64,000 nt of DNA from Exiguobacterium sp. TNDT2 (GCF_003331145.1 NZ_QLVE01000023.1:1-64000); one strand, 5' to 3'. Positions 45,032-54,201 are shown, numbered from the stretch's first letter. A program made the numbers and translations. The notes: generated by a model not told the origin, from the sequence alone.

Positions 45032-45879
45032 CAGGCGTTCACCTCCAAGAAGAGCGACTCGAGTGACGGATGCCCGACGTGGAGCGATTGGAGCCTTAAA
45101 CCACGTTCGAGGAACATTTGGAGTAGCGCCCGTTCCGTCACGTCTTTCGCATCCGTCTCGAGTTCCCACGTCGTCCCAGAGCGGATGACGTGACTGACAC
45201 CCGGGAGTGTCCGCCATTCGTCTTCCGTCACGACGTCGTTGAATAGACGGACTTGAATCGAGGACTTCGAGCCGAGCAAATCGGTGACGGTCCCTTCCAT
45301 GAGCAGACGTCCTTGCCGGAGCAAGAGCACCCAGTCGCTCGCTTCCTCGGCGTCAGGGAGCACATGTGTCGAATAGAGGATCATCCGCTCCCGTTTCAAA
45401 TCGCTTAACAGGTCGAGTACTTCGCGCCGGCCGCGCGGGTCGAGTGCGGAGACCGGTTCATCGAGCAATAACAACTCCGGGTCATGTACGAGCGCCTGGG
45501 CGATGCCGAGCCGTTGCCGCATCCCGCCGGACAAGTGGGCTGCTGGCCGATCGACGGGCTCGAGTCCGACCCGTTTCAGCAGATGGACCGGGTCGACACC
45601 CGTTACCCCGGTCAACTCGGCCGCATAACGGATCGTCTCGACCGGGGTGAGCGATGGGTAGAGCGCCGGCCGCTGCGGCAAATAACCGATGCGAATGGCG
45701 TCGTGACCGACGATTTGACCTGACGTCGGTGTCGTCACGCGGGCGATCATGTTGAGCAGTGTCGTCTTGCCGGCCCCGTTCTCACCGAGGAGCGACGTAC
45801 ACCCGGGACGGAGCGAGAAGCTGACGTCGTCAAGCGCGGTGAACGCGCCGAACCGTTTCGTCAGTTTGGTGACGTTCAT
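45031..45879 (-). CDS. ABC exporter ATPase (YxlF-like)
   Basis: About 282 residues from ATG 45879, which overlaps the upstream stop (ATGA). Walker A LLGENGAGKTTL near residue 35, Q-loop IGYLPQRPALYP, signature LSGGMRQRLGIAQAL near 130, Walker B LLLLDEPVSALDP near 150 and STHVLPDAEE. With the upstream YxlE-like membrane protein and the interrupted downstream permease, it matches the yxlE-yxlF-yxlG order of the B. subtilis sigY operon. Longer upstream frames lack a Shine-Dalgarno sequence. Confidence 0.88.
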   Translation of the reverse strand: MNVTKLTKRFGAFTALDDVSFSLRPGCTSLLGENGAGKTTLLNMIARVTTPTSGQIVGHDAIRIGYLPQRPALYPSLTPVETIRYAAELTGVTGVDPVHLLKRVGLEPVDRPAAHLSGGMRQRLGIAQALVHDPELLLLDEPVSALDPRGRREVLDLLSDLKRERMILYSTHVLPDAEEASDWVLLLRQGRLLMEGTVTDLLGSKSSIQVRLFNDVVTEDEWRTLPGVSHVIRSGTTWELETDAKDVTERALLQMFLERGLRLQSLHVGHPSLESLFLEVNA

Positions 45880-46079
45880 CGTTTCGTCCGTCCCCATAGG
45901 AAGTAGACGATCGGCCCGAGGATGTTGATGAACAGGATGACGAGAAGCCACACCCACTTCGGTCCGTTCGTCTCTTGCCGTTTGAGCAAGTCGATCAAGG
46001 CGACGACGAGCAAGATGAGTTGCAGCACGAGCAGCGGCAATAAAATGAGCAATAGATTTGAGTCATTGGCAATGTCCAA
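45876..46079 (-). CDS. PLDc_N-domain small membrane protein (YxlE-like)
   Basis: About 67 residues from TTG 46079, chosen because AAAGGAGG lies seven bases upstream; the longer frame from 46121 contains that site. Two membrane helices flank RQETNGPKWVW, and the protein ends INILGPIVYFLWGRTKR, the PLDc_N (phospholipase D nuclease N-terminal) pattern. In B. subtilis YxlE is an accessory or regulatory protein of the YxlFG exporter. Coupled to the ATPase by ATGA. Confidence 0.85.
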   Translation of the reverse strand: MDIANDSNLLLILLPLLVLQLILLVVALIDLLKRQETNGPKWVWLLVILFINILGPIVYFLWGRTKR

Positions 46080-46151
46080 TTGTGTTCCTCCTTTAAAAAT
46101 GAGTTCACTAATCCATTCCACACCTAGGATCTATCTCCTGTATGGAACAGA

Positions 46152-46180
46152 AAAAAGCCCTTTCTCCGCAAAGAAAGGGC
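46152..46180 (-). terminator. Terminator of universal stress protein gene
   Basis: GCCCTTTCT / AGAAAGGGC stem (46157-46165 with 46172-46180), followed on the minus strand by TTTTTT. Confidence 0.85.
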
Positions 46181-46185
46181 GACAA

Positions 46186-46599
46186 TCATTTAACGATGAT
46201 GACCGGGGCGAGAGCACGTTTGGCCAGCTTGTGGCTGACGCTGCCAAGGACGAACTCTTGGAACGTGTTCAATCCGCGTGAACCGACGACGACGTACTCG
46301 TACGGTTGATGGTTCGCGTATTTGACGAGCTCGACGTCCGGCTCACCGCGAAGTTCGATATACTCATACTCGAGTCCGGCCGCGATCACTTGGTCGAAGA
46401 GCGGTTGTAACATCAATTTGCGCTTTGCTTCGAGATCGAGTTTTCCCGTCGAGTTGAGTGCGGCTTCTTTTGATTCTTTGGCGCTGATGACATGGACGAT
46501 GTCGATTGATGCATCGGATGCCTTCGCGAGCTGGATTGCCTTCTCAAGTGCCCGCTTCGAGTGGGCAGATCCGTCTGCTGCTAAAAAAACTTTTCCCAT
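46186..46599 (-). CDS. Universal stress protein (UspA family)
   Basis: About 137 residues. It begins GKVFLAADGSAHSKRALEKAI and ends with the ATP-binding pattern VVVGSRGLNTFQEFVLGSVSHKLAKRALAPVIIVK (G-x2-G-x9-G-S). It is cytoplasmic, ATP-binding, and induced by many stresses in other bacteria. GAGGAGG precedes the ATG at 46599. Confidence 0.92.
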   Translation of the reverse strand: MGKVFLAADGSAHSKRALEKAIQLAKASDASIDIVHVISAKESKEAALNSTGKLDLEAKRKLMLQPLFDQVIAAGLEYEYIELRGEPDVELVKYANHQPYEYVVVGSRGLNTFQEFVLGSVSHKLAKRALAPVIIVK

Positions 46600-46670
46600 T
46601 GAAACGTCCTCCTCTTTCACACGATCTACTTTTAGTATATGCGATTTTGTAGGGCCATGGATAAATAAAT

Positions 46671-46696
46671 AGGAGTGAACGCGAATGTCCACTCCC
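46671..46696 (-). terminator. Weak terminator-like hairpin after sulP
   Basis: GGAGTG / CACTCC stem, 12-base loop, followed on the minus strand by TATTTATTTAT. It lies 10 bases after the sulP stop. Confidence 0.4.
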
Positions 46697-46705
46697 TGAG
46701 CCAAA

Positions 46706-48187
46706 TCAATGTCCGGCGTTGGCTTCTTGTTGTTTCAAGTGAAGCGCGAGCGTATTGAGCAGTTTCTCTGAATCTTTGTTCAAGTTCAACAGTTCCGGCT
46801 CGATCCCGACTTCGCGATACTTGAAGACGACTTTATCGATGGCACCGATGGCCGAGTCGTCCCATAGATGCGTATTCGAGAAGTCGATCGTGACGTGTTT
46901 GACACCGGCTTCGGCGTCTTCGGTCACATCGAACTGATTGACGAACTCAGACGTCGAGGCGAAGAAGAGCTGACCGATCACGATGTAGCGGGCACGGTCA
47001 GCGTCCACGCTACGGTCGAGTTCGACTTTCGAGATTTTTGCGGCGAAGAGGATCGCCGCGGTCAAGATCCCGGCGAATACACCGAGTGACAAGTCATGGG
47101 TGATGACCGTCACGAGCACCGTCACGAGCATGACGACCGTATCCGATTTTTGAGCGGTACGCATCGCTTTGAGCGAGCCCCAGTCAAACGTCGCATACGA
47201 GACGAAGAACATGACGCCGACGAGAGCGCCGACCGGGATGAGCATCAAAATGTCGCTCATCGTCATGATCATGAGGAACAACGCGAGTCCGGCGACGAAC
47301 GTCGACAGACGACCGCGGGCACCAGACGAGACGTTGATGACCGATTGGCCGATCATCGCACAACCTGGCATCCCGCCGAAGAAACCGGCGATGATGTTCG
47401 AAATCCCTTGACCGCGCGACTCGCGGTTCTTGTTCGAGTCCGTGCCTGTCATGTCATCGACGATTTGTGCCGTCAATAGCGACTCAATCAATCCGACGAA
47501 GGCGAGGGAGATCGAGTAAGGAAGGATGATCATCAACGTGTCAAACGTCAACGGGACGTTCGGGAATAAAAATTCCGGTAGCGTTGCTGAGATCGTTCCC
47601 ATATCACCGATGTTTTTCGTATCAAGACCGAGCGTGATCGCGAGCACCGTCATGACGACGATGGCGACGAGCGGGGCCGGAATCGCTTTTGTGACACGCG
47701 GGAATAAGAAGATAATCGCGAGTGACGCGGCAACGATGGCCCAGATGATCCAGCTCTCGCCTTCAAAGTTCGACAATTGCGCTTGGAAAATCAAAATCGC
47801 GAGCGCATTGACGAAGCCGACCATGACGGCGCGCGGGATGAATTTCATCAACCGGGCGATGCCGAAATAGCCGAGCGCAATTTGAATGATTCCGGCGAGA
47901 ATCCCCGCGGCGAGTAAATATTGTAACCCGTAGTCGGCGACGAGCGAGACGATGACGAGGGCCATCGCACCGGTCGCGGCCGAAATCATGGCCGGACGAC
48001 CGCCCGCGATCGAGATGACCATGGCGATGATGAATGAGGCATACAGTCCGACCATCGGGTTGACTCCCGCGATGAGTGAGAACGCGATCGCCTCAGGGAT
48101 GAGTGCGAGCGCGACGACGAAGCCAGCTAGGACGTCAGCCCGGACGTTGCCGAGCCAATCTTGTTTAATCGTATTCAATTTTTCCAA
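46706..48187 (-). CDS. SulP-family anion transporter with STAS domain
   Basis: About 493 residues from TTG 48187, which GAGGTGTG precedes. Residues about 10-390 form the SulP membrane domain ([52 protein letters not shown]). Residues about 395-485 form a STAS domain with [20 protein letters not shown]. SulP proteins carry sulfate, bicarbonate or other anions; the sequence does not decide which. It diverges from the arsenic operon across a 224-base region. Confidence 0.88.
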   Translation of the reverse strand: MEKLNTIKQDWLGNVRADVLAGFVVALALIPEAIAFSLIAGVNPMVGLYASFIIAMVISIAGGRPAMISAATGAMALVIVSLVADYGLQYLLAAGILAGIIQIALGYFGIARLMKFIPRAVMVGFVNALAILIFQAQLSNFEGESWIIWAIVAASLAIIFLFPRVTKAIPAPLVAIVVMTVLAITLGLDTKNIGDMGTISATLPEFLFPNVPLTFDTLMIILPYSISLAFVGLIESLLTAQIVDDMTGTDSNKNRESRGQGISNIIAGFFGGMPGCAMIGQSVINVSSGARGRLSTFVAGLALFLMIMTMSDILMLIPVGALVGVMFFVSYATFDWGSLKAMRTAQKSDTVVMLVTVLVTVITHDLSLGVFAGILTAAILFAAKISKVELDRSVDADRARYIVIGQLFFASTSEFVNQFDVTEDAEAGVKHVTIDFSNTHLWDDSAIGAIDKVVFKYREVGIEPELLNLNKDSEKLLNTLALHLKQQEANAGH

Positions 48188-48216
48188 AAGAACACACCTC
48201 TCTATATATTTTTGAC

Positions 48217-48245
48217 TTTGATCTCCGAGTCTCACGAAGATCAAA
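48217..48245. repeat. Inverted repeat upstream of sulP
   Basis: TTTGATCT (48217-48224) and AGATCAAA (48238-48245) are separated by 13 bases, 30 bases before the TTG start. A minus-strand TATAAT at 48257-48252 lies just outside it, so the repeat falls in the early leader and may be an operator or RNA hairpin. Confidence 0.5.
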
Positions 48246-48360
48246 CGCCGCATTATATGAAAGAAGTCGTTCGACCGACACATGGTTTCACAACGTGTTT
48301 CATCATACCGAACTTTTTCTGAAATGACAATTGCCTCGAATGAAAAACTATGGTAATTTC

Positions 48361-48392
48361 ATAACGTAAAGGTTATATAACGGATTTGTTAT
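48361..48392. promoter_or_regulatory. Tandem ATAAC-N6-GTTAT palindromes, ArsR operator
   Basis: Two adjacent, equally spaced palindromes: 48361-48376 and 48377-48392, each ATAAC, six bases, GTTAT. They end six bases before the arsR Shine-Dalgarno sequence. ArsR-family repressors bind short AT-rich inverted repeats at their own promoter, so this is the likely autoregulatory operator. Confidence 0.65.
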
Positions 48393-48411
48393 ACAGAGAA
48401 GGAGAATGACG

Positions 48412-48729
48412 ATGCATACGGTAGATGATTTAAGTAAAGTGCTCAAAGTGCTCGCCGACCCGACCCGCTTGACGATGCTCAAGCAGATGCAAGGCGGGGA
48501 GCAATGTGCCTGCAGTTTTGTTGACTGTTTTGACATCTCGCAACCGGCCATCAGCCGTCATTTGAAGATGATGCGGCAAGCAGGACTGTTGTTGGAGCGC
48601 CGCGACAAGCAATGGATTCACTATCGGTTGAATGAAACGAGTCCGTTCTATACGATCGTCGTCGATTTACTCGACAACATCGAGACGGTTGATGCGAGTT
48701 GTGACTGCGAAACGGACTGTGCGATTTAA
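48412..48729 (+). CDS. arsR: ArsR-family arsenic-responsive repressor
   Basis: About 105 residues. A winged-helix domain with LADPTRLTMLKQM, ISQPAISRHLKMMRQAGLL and RRDKQWIHYRL. Cysteines at 32, 34 and 39 (QCACSFVDC) replace the classical CVCDLC spacing, and a second cluster CDCETDC lies near the C-terminus; both could bind arsenite. The ATG at 48412 is chosen because AAGGAG (48399-48404) leaves only one base to the ATG at 48406. It is the first gene of the ars operon and represses it until arsenite or antimonite binds. Confidence 0.93.
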   Translation: MHTVDDLSKVLKVLADPTRLTMLKQMQGGEQCACSFVDCFDISQPAISRHLKMMRQAGLLLERRDKQWIHYRLNETSPFYTIVVDLLDNIETVDASCDCETDCAI

Positions 48730-48742
48730 GGAGGAGTCAACG

Positions 48743-49102
48743 ATGAAACTTGAAGTATTCGAACCAGCCATGTGCTGCCCGACCGGACTTTGTGGTCCTT
48801 CAATCGATCCGGAACTGACGCGGATCGCGACCATCCATTATGTATTGAAACAACGCGGCTTTGATGTGGCCCGTTATAACCTCGCCTCCGAGCCGAATCG
48901 GTTCGTCGAGAACGCCCACGTCCAAGCTGAAATCGCGAACGGGCTCGAGACACTTCCGCTCACCGTCGTCGACGGTGAAATCGTCAAACGGGGCACCTAT
49001 ATGACGAACGAGGAGATCGCCCGATTGACAGAACTCCCGGTCGAGGCGTTCGCCATGCAAGACGGCGAGAAACCGAAAGTGCGCATCACGCTCAAAAAAT
49101 AA
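48743..49102 (+). CDS. arsD: ArsD arsenite metallochaperone
   Basis: About 119 residues. A thioredoxin-like fold with PAMCCPTGLCGPS, giving Cys11, Cys12 and Cys17, equivalent to the Cys12-Cys13-Cys18 arsenite site of known ArsD. It hands As(III) to ArsA. AAGGAGGAG precedes the ATG. The gap to arsA is 14 bases. Confidence 0.95.
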   Translation: MKLEVFEPAMCCPTGLCGPSIDPELTRIATIHYVLKQRGFDVARYNLASEPNRFVENAHVQAEIANGLETLPLTVVDGEIVKRGTYMTNEEIARLTELPVEAFAMQDGEKPKVRITLKK

Positions 49103-49116
49103 GGAGGCGCGTCAGA

Positions 49117-50874
49117 ATGAATCGCTTTGACTTCACGACAATCGAGCCGACCCGTTACGTATTTTTGACCGGGAAAGGCGGTGTCGGCAAAACATCGACG
49201 GCGTCGAGTCTCGCCTTGACGCTCGCTGACCGCGGAAAACGTGTCTTGCTCGTCTCGACCGATCCGGCGAGCAACCTGCAAGACGTGTTCGAGATGGAAC
49301 TTGACGAGACACCGCGCCTCGTCCCGGAAACCGGTCTGTTCATCGCAAACTTCGACCCGGAAGAGGCGGCGCAACAATACATGGAACGCATGGTCGGACC
49401 ATATCGCGGCGTGTTGCCGGACGTAGCCATCCAGTCGATGGAAGAGCAACTATCGGGGGCCTGCACGGTCGAGATCGCGGCGTTCGACCAGTTCACCGAG
49501 CTGTTGACGTCCGAGTCGGCACGTGAAATGTACGATCACGTCATTTTTGACACGGCGCCGACCGGTCACACGTTACGGTTATTGACGTTGCCAAGTGCGT
49601 GGGATGAATTTTTAGAGACGAACACGACCGGTGCGTCTTGCCTTGGTCCGCTCGCGGGTTTGGCTGACAAGCAACTGCAGTATAAACGGGCCGTCGAGAC
49701 GCTCACCGATGGCGAGGAAACGACGCTGTTGCTCGTCGCCCGTCCCGAGACGTCGACGCTCGTCGAGGCGGCGCGAGCCGCGACCGAACTTCACGCGATC
49801 GGGATCGAACGGATGCAACTCGTTATCAACGGCATCGTCGCAGTCGAAGAAGGGACGGACCGCTATACGAAACGGTTCATCGAGCGTCAACAACAAGCGC
49901 TCCGTGAACTTCCAGACGGTGTCGCCGACCTCGAGACGTTCACACTCCCGTATGCCTATGAGAACCTCGTCGGTGTCCCGGCGCTCCGACGCTGGGTGAA
50001 CGGAGAGACGGTCGCCGTCCCGGACACACGTTATGACACGAACCGTTACGGATCCATCGATCGTCTCGTCGACGAGATCGAGATGGACGGACCGAGCGTC
50101 ATCATGACGATGGGGAAAGGCGGGGTCGGCAAGACGACGCTCGCCTCGCTCGTCGTCGTCGCGCTCAGTGAGCGCGGGCACGCCGTCCATTTGACGACGA
50201 CGGACCCGGCCGCGCATGTCGCCTTTACGATCGGGTTGGACGTCCCGGATACGTTCACCGTCGATGCGATCGACTCGAAAGTCGAGATCGAGAAGTACCG
50301 GATGGATGTGTTCCGGGAAGCGGGGGATATGAACGACGAGCAACGCATGATGCTCGAAGAGGACTTGCGTTCGCCGTGCACCGAAGAAATCGCCGTCTTC
50401 CGCGCCTTCGCCGATCAAGTGGCGAAAGCGAAAGACCGCTTCGTCGTCATCGATACGGCGCCGACGGGTCATACGCTGCTCCTCTTGGATGCGACGGAGA
50501 GCTATCACCGCGAACTCGAACGCTCGACCGGCGTCGTCCCGGAAGCGGTCCGCGAGCTGTTGCCGAAACTGCGCGACCCGAAACAGACGCACGTCGTCAT
50601 CACGACGCTTCCTGAAGCGACACCGGTGTATGAAGCAGAGCGGCTCGTCGCTGACTTGAAACGGGCTGAGATTCAACCGTTCGCCTGGGTCGTCAACCAA
50701 TCGTTCACACCGCTCGACGTGACGAGCAAGCTGCTTACGGCGAAAGTCGCGAGCGAGGCGCCTTGGCTCGAGCGTGTGAACGCCTATCCGCGCCCGACGT
50801 TACTCGCATGGCAAGAACAGCTGCCGGTCGGTTATCCGGCACTGTCACAACTACTCAAGGAGGAAGTTACATGA
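49117..50874 (+). CDS. arsA: ArsA arsenite-activated ATPase
   Basis: 585 residues, the normal length for two-domain ArsA. Each half has a P-loop (GKGGVGKTST near residue 20 and GKGGVGKTTL near 335) and a DTAPTGHTLRLL / DTAPTGHTLLLL signal-transduction motif. Conserved cysteines occur in GACTVEIA, GASCLG and SPCTEEIA, the metalloid site. It accepts As(III) from ArsD and powers ArsB. AAGGAGGCG precedes the ATG; its stop overlaps the next start by ATGA. Confidence 0.96.
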   Translation: MNRFDFTTIEPTRYVFLTGKGGVGKTSTASSLALTLADRGKRVLLVSTDPASNLQDVFEMELDETPRLVPETGLFIANFDPEEAAQQYMERMVGPYRGVLPDVAIQSMEEQLSGACTVEIAAFDQFTELLTSESAREMYDHVIFDTAPTGHTLRLLTLPSAWDEFLETNTTGASCLGPLAGLADKQLQYKRAVETLTDGEETTLLLVARPETSTLVEAARAATELHAIGIERMQLVINGIVAVEEGTDRYTKRFIERQQQALRELPDGVADLETFTLPYAYENLVGVPALRRWVNGETVAVPDTRYDTNRYGSIDRLVDEIEMDGPSVIMTMGKGGVGKTTLASLVVVALSERGHAVHLTTTDPAAHVAFTIGLDVPDTFTVDAIDSKVEIEKYRMDVFREAGDMNDEQRMMLEEDLRSPCTEEIAVFRAFADQVAKAKDRFVVIDTAPTGHTLLLLDATESYHRELERSTGVVPEAVRELLPKLRDPKQTHVVITTLPEATPVYEAERLVADLKRAEIQPFAWVVNQSFTPLDVTSKLLTAKVASEAPWLERVNAYPRPTLLAWQEQLPVGYPALSQLLKEEVT

Positions 50875-51149
50875 ACGTTACGAATGAAGCGATCGACTTT
50901 ATGAAAGCGGCACTGGCCGAGGAAGAGATTCAATCCGTGCGCATCTGTACGGAAGCCGGGTGCTGTGGCCCGACACTCGGTCTCGTCGTCGCGGCTCCGG
51001 AAACGACAGATGACGTGAAAGACTTCGACGGTCTCACGTTCGCCGTCGCGAAAGATGCCGAAGCGATGGCGGAGAACGTCACGCTCGACGTCGAGTCGAC
51101 AGAAGACGGCGTCAGCCTCGTGCTTCGCGGCTTACAACAGACTTGCTAA
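50871..51149 (+). CDS. IscA/HesB-like small protein in ars operon
   Basis: About 92 residues. The pattern RICTEAGCCGPTLGLVV followed by acidic, short-stranded segments and a final GLQQTC resembles the Fe-S biogenesis HesB/IscA-like family. The fold suits binding a metal or Fe-S cluster through its cysteines. Its ATGA overlap with arsA, and AAGGAGGAAG inside arsA, show translational coupling, so it probably works with arsenic handling or repairs arsenite-damaged Fe-S centres. That role is inferred. Confidence 0.75.
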   Translation: MNVTNEAIDFMKAALAEEEIQSVRICTEAGCCGPTLGLVVAAPETTDDVKDFDGLTFAVAKDAEAMAENVTLDVESTEDGVSLVLRGLQQTC

Positions 51150-51179
51150 ACAAATAGAGAATTATTGGAGGAACTCATT

Positions 51180-52466
51180 GTGCAGTGGATTACTAGTATC
51201 ATCTTTTTAGTGACGCTTTTCCTCATCATCAAGCAACCGAAAGGCCTCGGCATCGGTTACTCGGCGATGGGGATGGCGGTCATCGCCTTACTCACTGGGG
51301 TCGTCAATTTGGATGACGTCGGTACCGTTTGGGGCATCATTTGGAACGCGACGTTCACGTTTATCGCGATCATCATCATCTCGCTCATCTTGGATGAGAT
51401 TGGTTTCTTTGAATGGGCTGCCTTACATATGGCCCGCATCGCCAAAGGCGGCGGCGTGAAGCTATTTGTCTATATCACGTTACTCGGTGCGCTCGTCGCG
51501 GCGTTGTTCGCCAACGACGGAGCGGCGCTCATCTTGACACCGATCGTGCTCGCCATGGTGCGGGCGCTCAAGTTACCGGATGCGGTCGTCTTGGCGTACG
51601 TCATGGCGTCCGGGTTCATCGCTGATACGGCGAGTCTGCCGTTCGTCGTCTCGAACCTTGTCAACATTGTCTCTGCCGACTACTTCGGCATCGGTTTCGC
51701 CGAATATGCGGCGCGGATGGTGTTCGTCAACGTCTTCGCCGTCACCGGAAGTTTGCTCGTCTTGTATCTGTATTTCAAAAAGGACATTCCGAAGCAATAC
51801 GATTTATCGAAACTCGTCGAGCCGGCCTCGGTCATCAAAGACCATCAGATGTTCCGCTTGTCGTGGGTCGTGCTCGCACTTCTCGTCATCGGATACTTCA
51901 CAAGTGATATCATCGGCATCCCGGTCTCGCTCGTCGCAGGCGTCATCTCGCTGTTCTTCCTCATCATGGCGAACCGTTCACCGGCCGTGCCGACCCGGTC
52001 CGTACTACGCGGGGCGCCATGGGCGATCGTCTTCTTCTCGCTCGGGATGTATATCGTCGTCTACGGTCTGCAAAATGCTGGACTGACGCAAGTGCTCGCC
52101 AACTTCATCGACTGGTTCGCCGTGAACACCTTCAGCGCCACGTTCGGGATGGGCTTCTTGGCCGCCATCTTGTCATCGGTCATGAACAATATGCCGACCG
52201 TCATGATTGACGCGCTCGCCATCGATTTGACGACTACGACCGGTCAGATTCGGGAAGCGCTCATCTATGCGAACGTCATCGGGTCCGACCTCGGTCCGAA
52301 GATCACACCGATCGGGTCACTCGCGACATTGTTATGGCTCCATGTGCTCCGTACGAAAGGGCTTAAAATCGGTTGGGGTCAATACTTTAAAGTTGGGATC
52401 ATCTTGACGATCCCGACGCTCGCCATCACGTTGCTCGGACTCTATATCAGCCTACTACTTTACTAA
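51180..52466 (+). CDS. arsB: ArsB arsenite efflux permease
   Basis: About 428 residues with 11-12 membrane segments. Motifs include [39 protein letters not shown] and a C-terminal [14 protein letters not shown] / [19 protein letters not shown], typical of ArsB. It exports As(OH)3 or Sb(OH)3 alone or as the channel of ArsAB. GTG 51180 follows GGAGGA; an in-frame TTG at 51165 contains that site and is rejected. Confidence 0.95.
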   Translation: MQWITSIIFLVTLFLIIKQPKGLGIGYSAMGMAVIALLTGVVNLDDVGTVWGIIWNATFTFIAIIIISLILDEIGFFEWAALHMARIAKGGGVKLFVYITLLGALVAALFANDGAALILTPIVLAMVRALKLPDAVVLAYVMASGFIADTASLPFVVSNLVNIVSADYFGIGFAEYAARMVFVNVFAVTGSLLVLYLYFKKDIPKQYDLSKLVEPASVIKDHQMFRLSWVVLALLVIGYFTSDIIGIPVSLVAGVISLFFLIMANRSPAVPTRSVLRGAPWAIVFFSLGMYIVVYGLQNAGLTQVLANFIDWFAVNTFSATFGMGFLAAILSSVMNNMPTVMIDALAIDLTTTTGQIREALIYANVIGSDLGPKITPIGSLATLLWLHVLRTKGLKIGWGQYFKVGIILTIPTLAITLLGLYISLLLY

Positions 52467-52478
52467 GGAGTGTTTTTT

Positions 52479-54137
52479 ATGAAATTGGTCATCATCGGTT
52501 CAGTCGCCGCCGGTACGTCGGTCGCGGCAAAAGCACGTCGTAACAACGAAGACGCACAGATCACGATTTACGACCGCGATTACGATATCTCGTACTCAGG
52601 TTGTGGCATCCCGTATTACGTCGGCGGCGAAGTCGAATCGCGTGACGATTTGACGCCTCGTGACGCGGCGTTCTTCAAGAAGCGCTATCAACTTGACGTC
52701 ATGACACGCCATAACGTGACGGCAATCGACGCCGACGCACAGACGATCACAGTCGAGAATCTCGAGACGGGTGAATCGTTCACGGACAGCTATGATTCGT
52801 TGGTCCTCGCGACAGGCGCCTCGAGCATCATTCCGCCGATACCGGGTGTCGACTCGGACAACGTGTTCCCGATCCGCAACATTCAGAATGCGGAAGCGAC
52901 GCGAAACTTCGTCGACGCGACGAACCCGAAACACGCGACGATCATCGGTGCCGGCTTTATCGGTCTTGAGATGGCCGAGCAGCTTAAACTGCGCGGCATC
53001 GATGTGACGGTCATCGAGCGTTTCCCGCAAGTGATGCCGCCGCTCGACAAGGACATGGCGTGCCGCGTCGAGGACCACCTCGAGAAGAACGGCATCGAGC
53101 TCATGCTCGGTGAGACGGTGACGGAACTCATCGGTGACGGCCACGTCGAACGTGTCGTCACGGAGAGCGGTAAGGCGATCGACACGGATCTCGTCATCCT
53201 CTCGGTCGGCGTCCGTCCGAACACACAACTCGCGAAGTCGATCGGGGTGACGATCGGGGAGACGGGTGCGATCGCCATCAACGAGCGGATGGAGACGAAC
53301 GTGAAGAACGTCTATGCGGCCGGTGACGTCGCCGAAAGCTTCTCGCTCGTCACGGGTAAACCGATTTGGCGTCCGCTCGGTTCGACGGCGAACAAAATGG
53401 GACGCGCTCTCGGTGATTTAATCACGGGCGGCGACCTTGAACACCGCGGCATCCTCGGGACGGGCATCTTCAAAGTGTTTGGCCAAGCCGTTGCGCAGAC
53501 CGGTCTATCAGAACGTGAGGCACGCGAACTTGGCTACGACATCGAAGTGCTCCATAACACGAAACCGGACAAGCCGGCCTATATGGGCGGGAAAGACATG
53601 ACGATCAAAGCGATCGGTGACCGGGCGACACGCCAATTGCTCGGCGTTCAAATCGTCGGGTTCGAAGGTGTCGACAAGCGTATCGACGTGTTCGTCACGG
53701 CCATCACGTTCAAGGCGAAAGTCGATGACTTGTTCCATCTCGACCTCGCGTACGCGCCGCCGTTCTCGACGACGAAAGATCCAGTCATGTACACGGGCAT
53801 GGCGCTCGCGAACAGTATGGATCAATCGGCGCGACTCATCACGCCGGCCGAGCTGCAGAAGCGGATCGATGCGGGTGAGGACATGCAGATTATCGATACA
53901 CGCAAAGCCTCGCAGTTCGAGAAGGCGTGCGTCGACTGCGCCGTCAACATCCCGCTCGGTGATTTACGGGTGGCATCGAACGACCTCGATAAGACAAAGC
54001 CGACCGTCGTCTATTGCAACGGCGGGGTGACGGGGAACGCCGCCCAAAACGTGCTCCGCAACCTTGGCTTCACTGACGTCTACAACTTGTCAGGTGGAAA
54101 CAAGAACTATCAACTGTTCAAAAAATACGGGAATTGA
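52479..54137 (+). CDS. CoA-disulfide reductase with C-terminal rhodanese domain
   Basis: About 552 residues. FAD motif VIIGSVAAGTSVAAKARR; redox cysteine at about residue 42 in SYSGCGIPYY, the single-cysteine CoADR arrangement; NAD(P)H motif IGAGFIGLEMAEQ; FAD motif VYAAGDVAES. Residues about 455-550 are rhodanese, with active cysteine in VVYCNGGVTGN. CoADR-RHD enzymes reduce CoA disulfide or persulfides. As the last gene of the ars operon it may supply reductant or protect thiols under arsenic stress. AAGGAG precedes the ATG. Confidence 0.9.
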   Translation: MKLVIIGSVAAGTSVAAKARRNNEDAQITIYDRDYDISYSGCGIPYYVGGEVESRDDLTPRDAAFFKKRYQLDVMTRHNVTAIDADAQTITVENLETGESFTDSYDSLVLATGASSIIPPIPGVDSDNVFPIRNIQNAEATRNFVDATNPKHATIIGAGFIGLEMAEQLKLRGIDVTVIERFPQVMPPLDKDMACRVEDHLEKNGIELMLGETVTELIGDGHVERVVTESGKAIDTDLVILSVGVRPNTQLAKSIGVTIGETGAIAINERMETNVKNVYAAGDVAESFSLVTGKPIWRPLGSTANKMGRALGDLITGGDLEHRGILGTGIFKVFGQAVAQTGLSEREARELGYDIEVLHNTKPDKPAYMGGKDMTIKAIGDRATRQLLGVQIVGFEGVDKRIDVFVTAITFKAKVDDLFHLDLAYAPPFSTTKDPVMYTGMALANSMDQSARLITPAELQKRIDAGEDMQIIDTRKASQFEKACVDCAVNIPLGDLRVASNDLDKTKPTVVYCNGGVTGNAAQNVLRNLGFTDVYNLSGGNKNYQLFKKYGN

Positions 54138-54142
54138 AACAA

Positions 54143-54174
54143 GCGGCGTCCGAATCACTCGGGCGTCGTTTTTT
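54143..54174 (+). terminator. Terminator of the ars operon
   Basis: GCGTCCGA / TCGGGCGT stem (with G-T pairs), loop ATCAC, followed by CGTTTTTT. Confidence 0.8.
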
Positions 54175-54201
54175 GGTATGCTGAATCATGAGGTGAATCA
54201 G

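Noticed and set aside
49612-50700. 362-codon open frame on the minus strand
   Set aside because: Antisense shadow of arsA. Composition is arginine- and aspartate-rich and there is no ribosome site.
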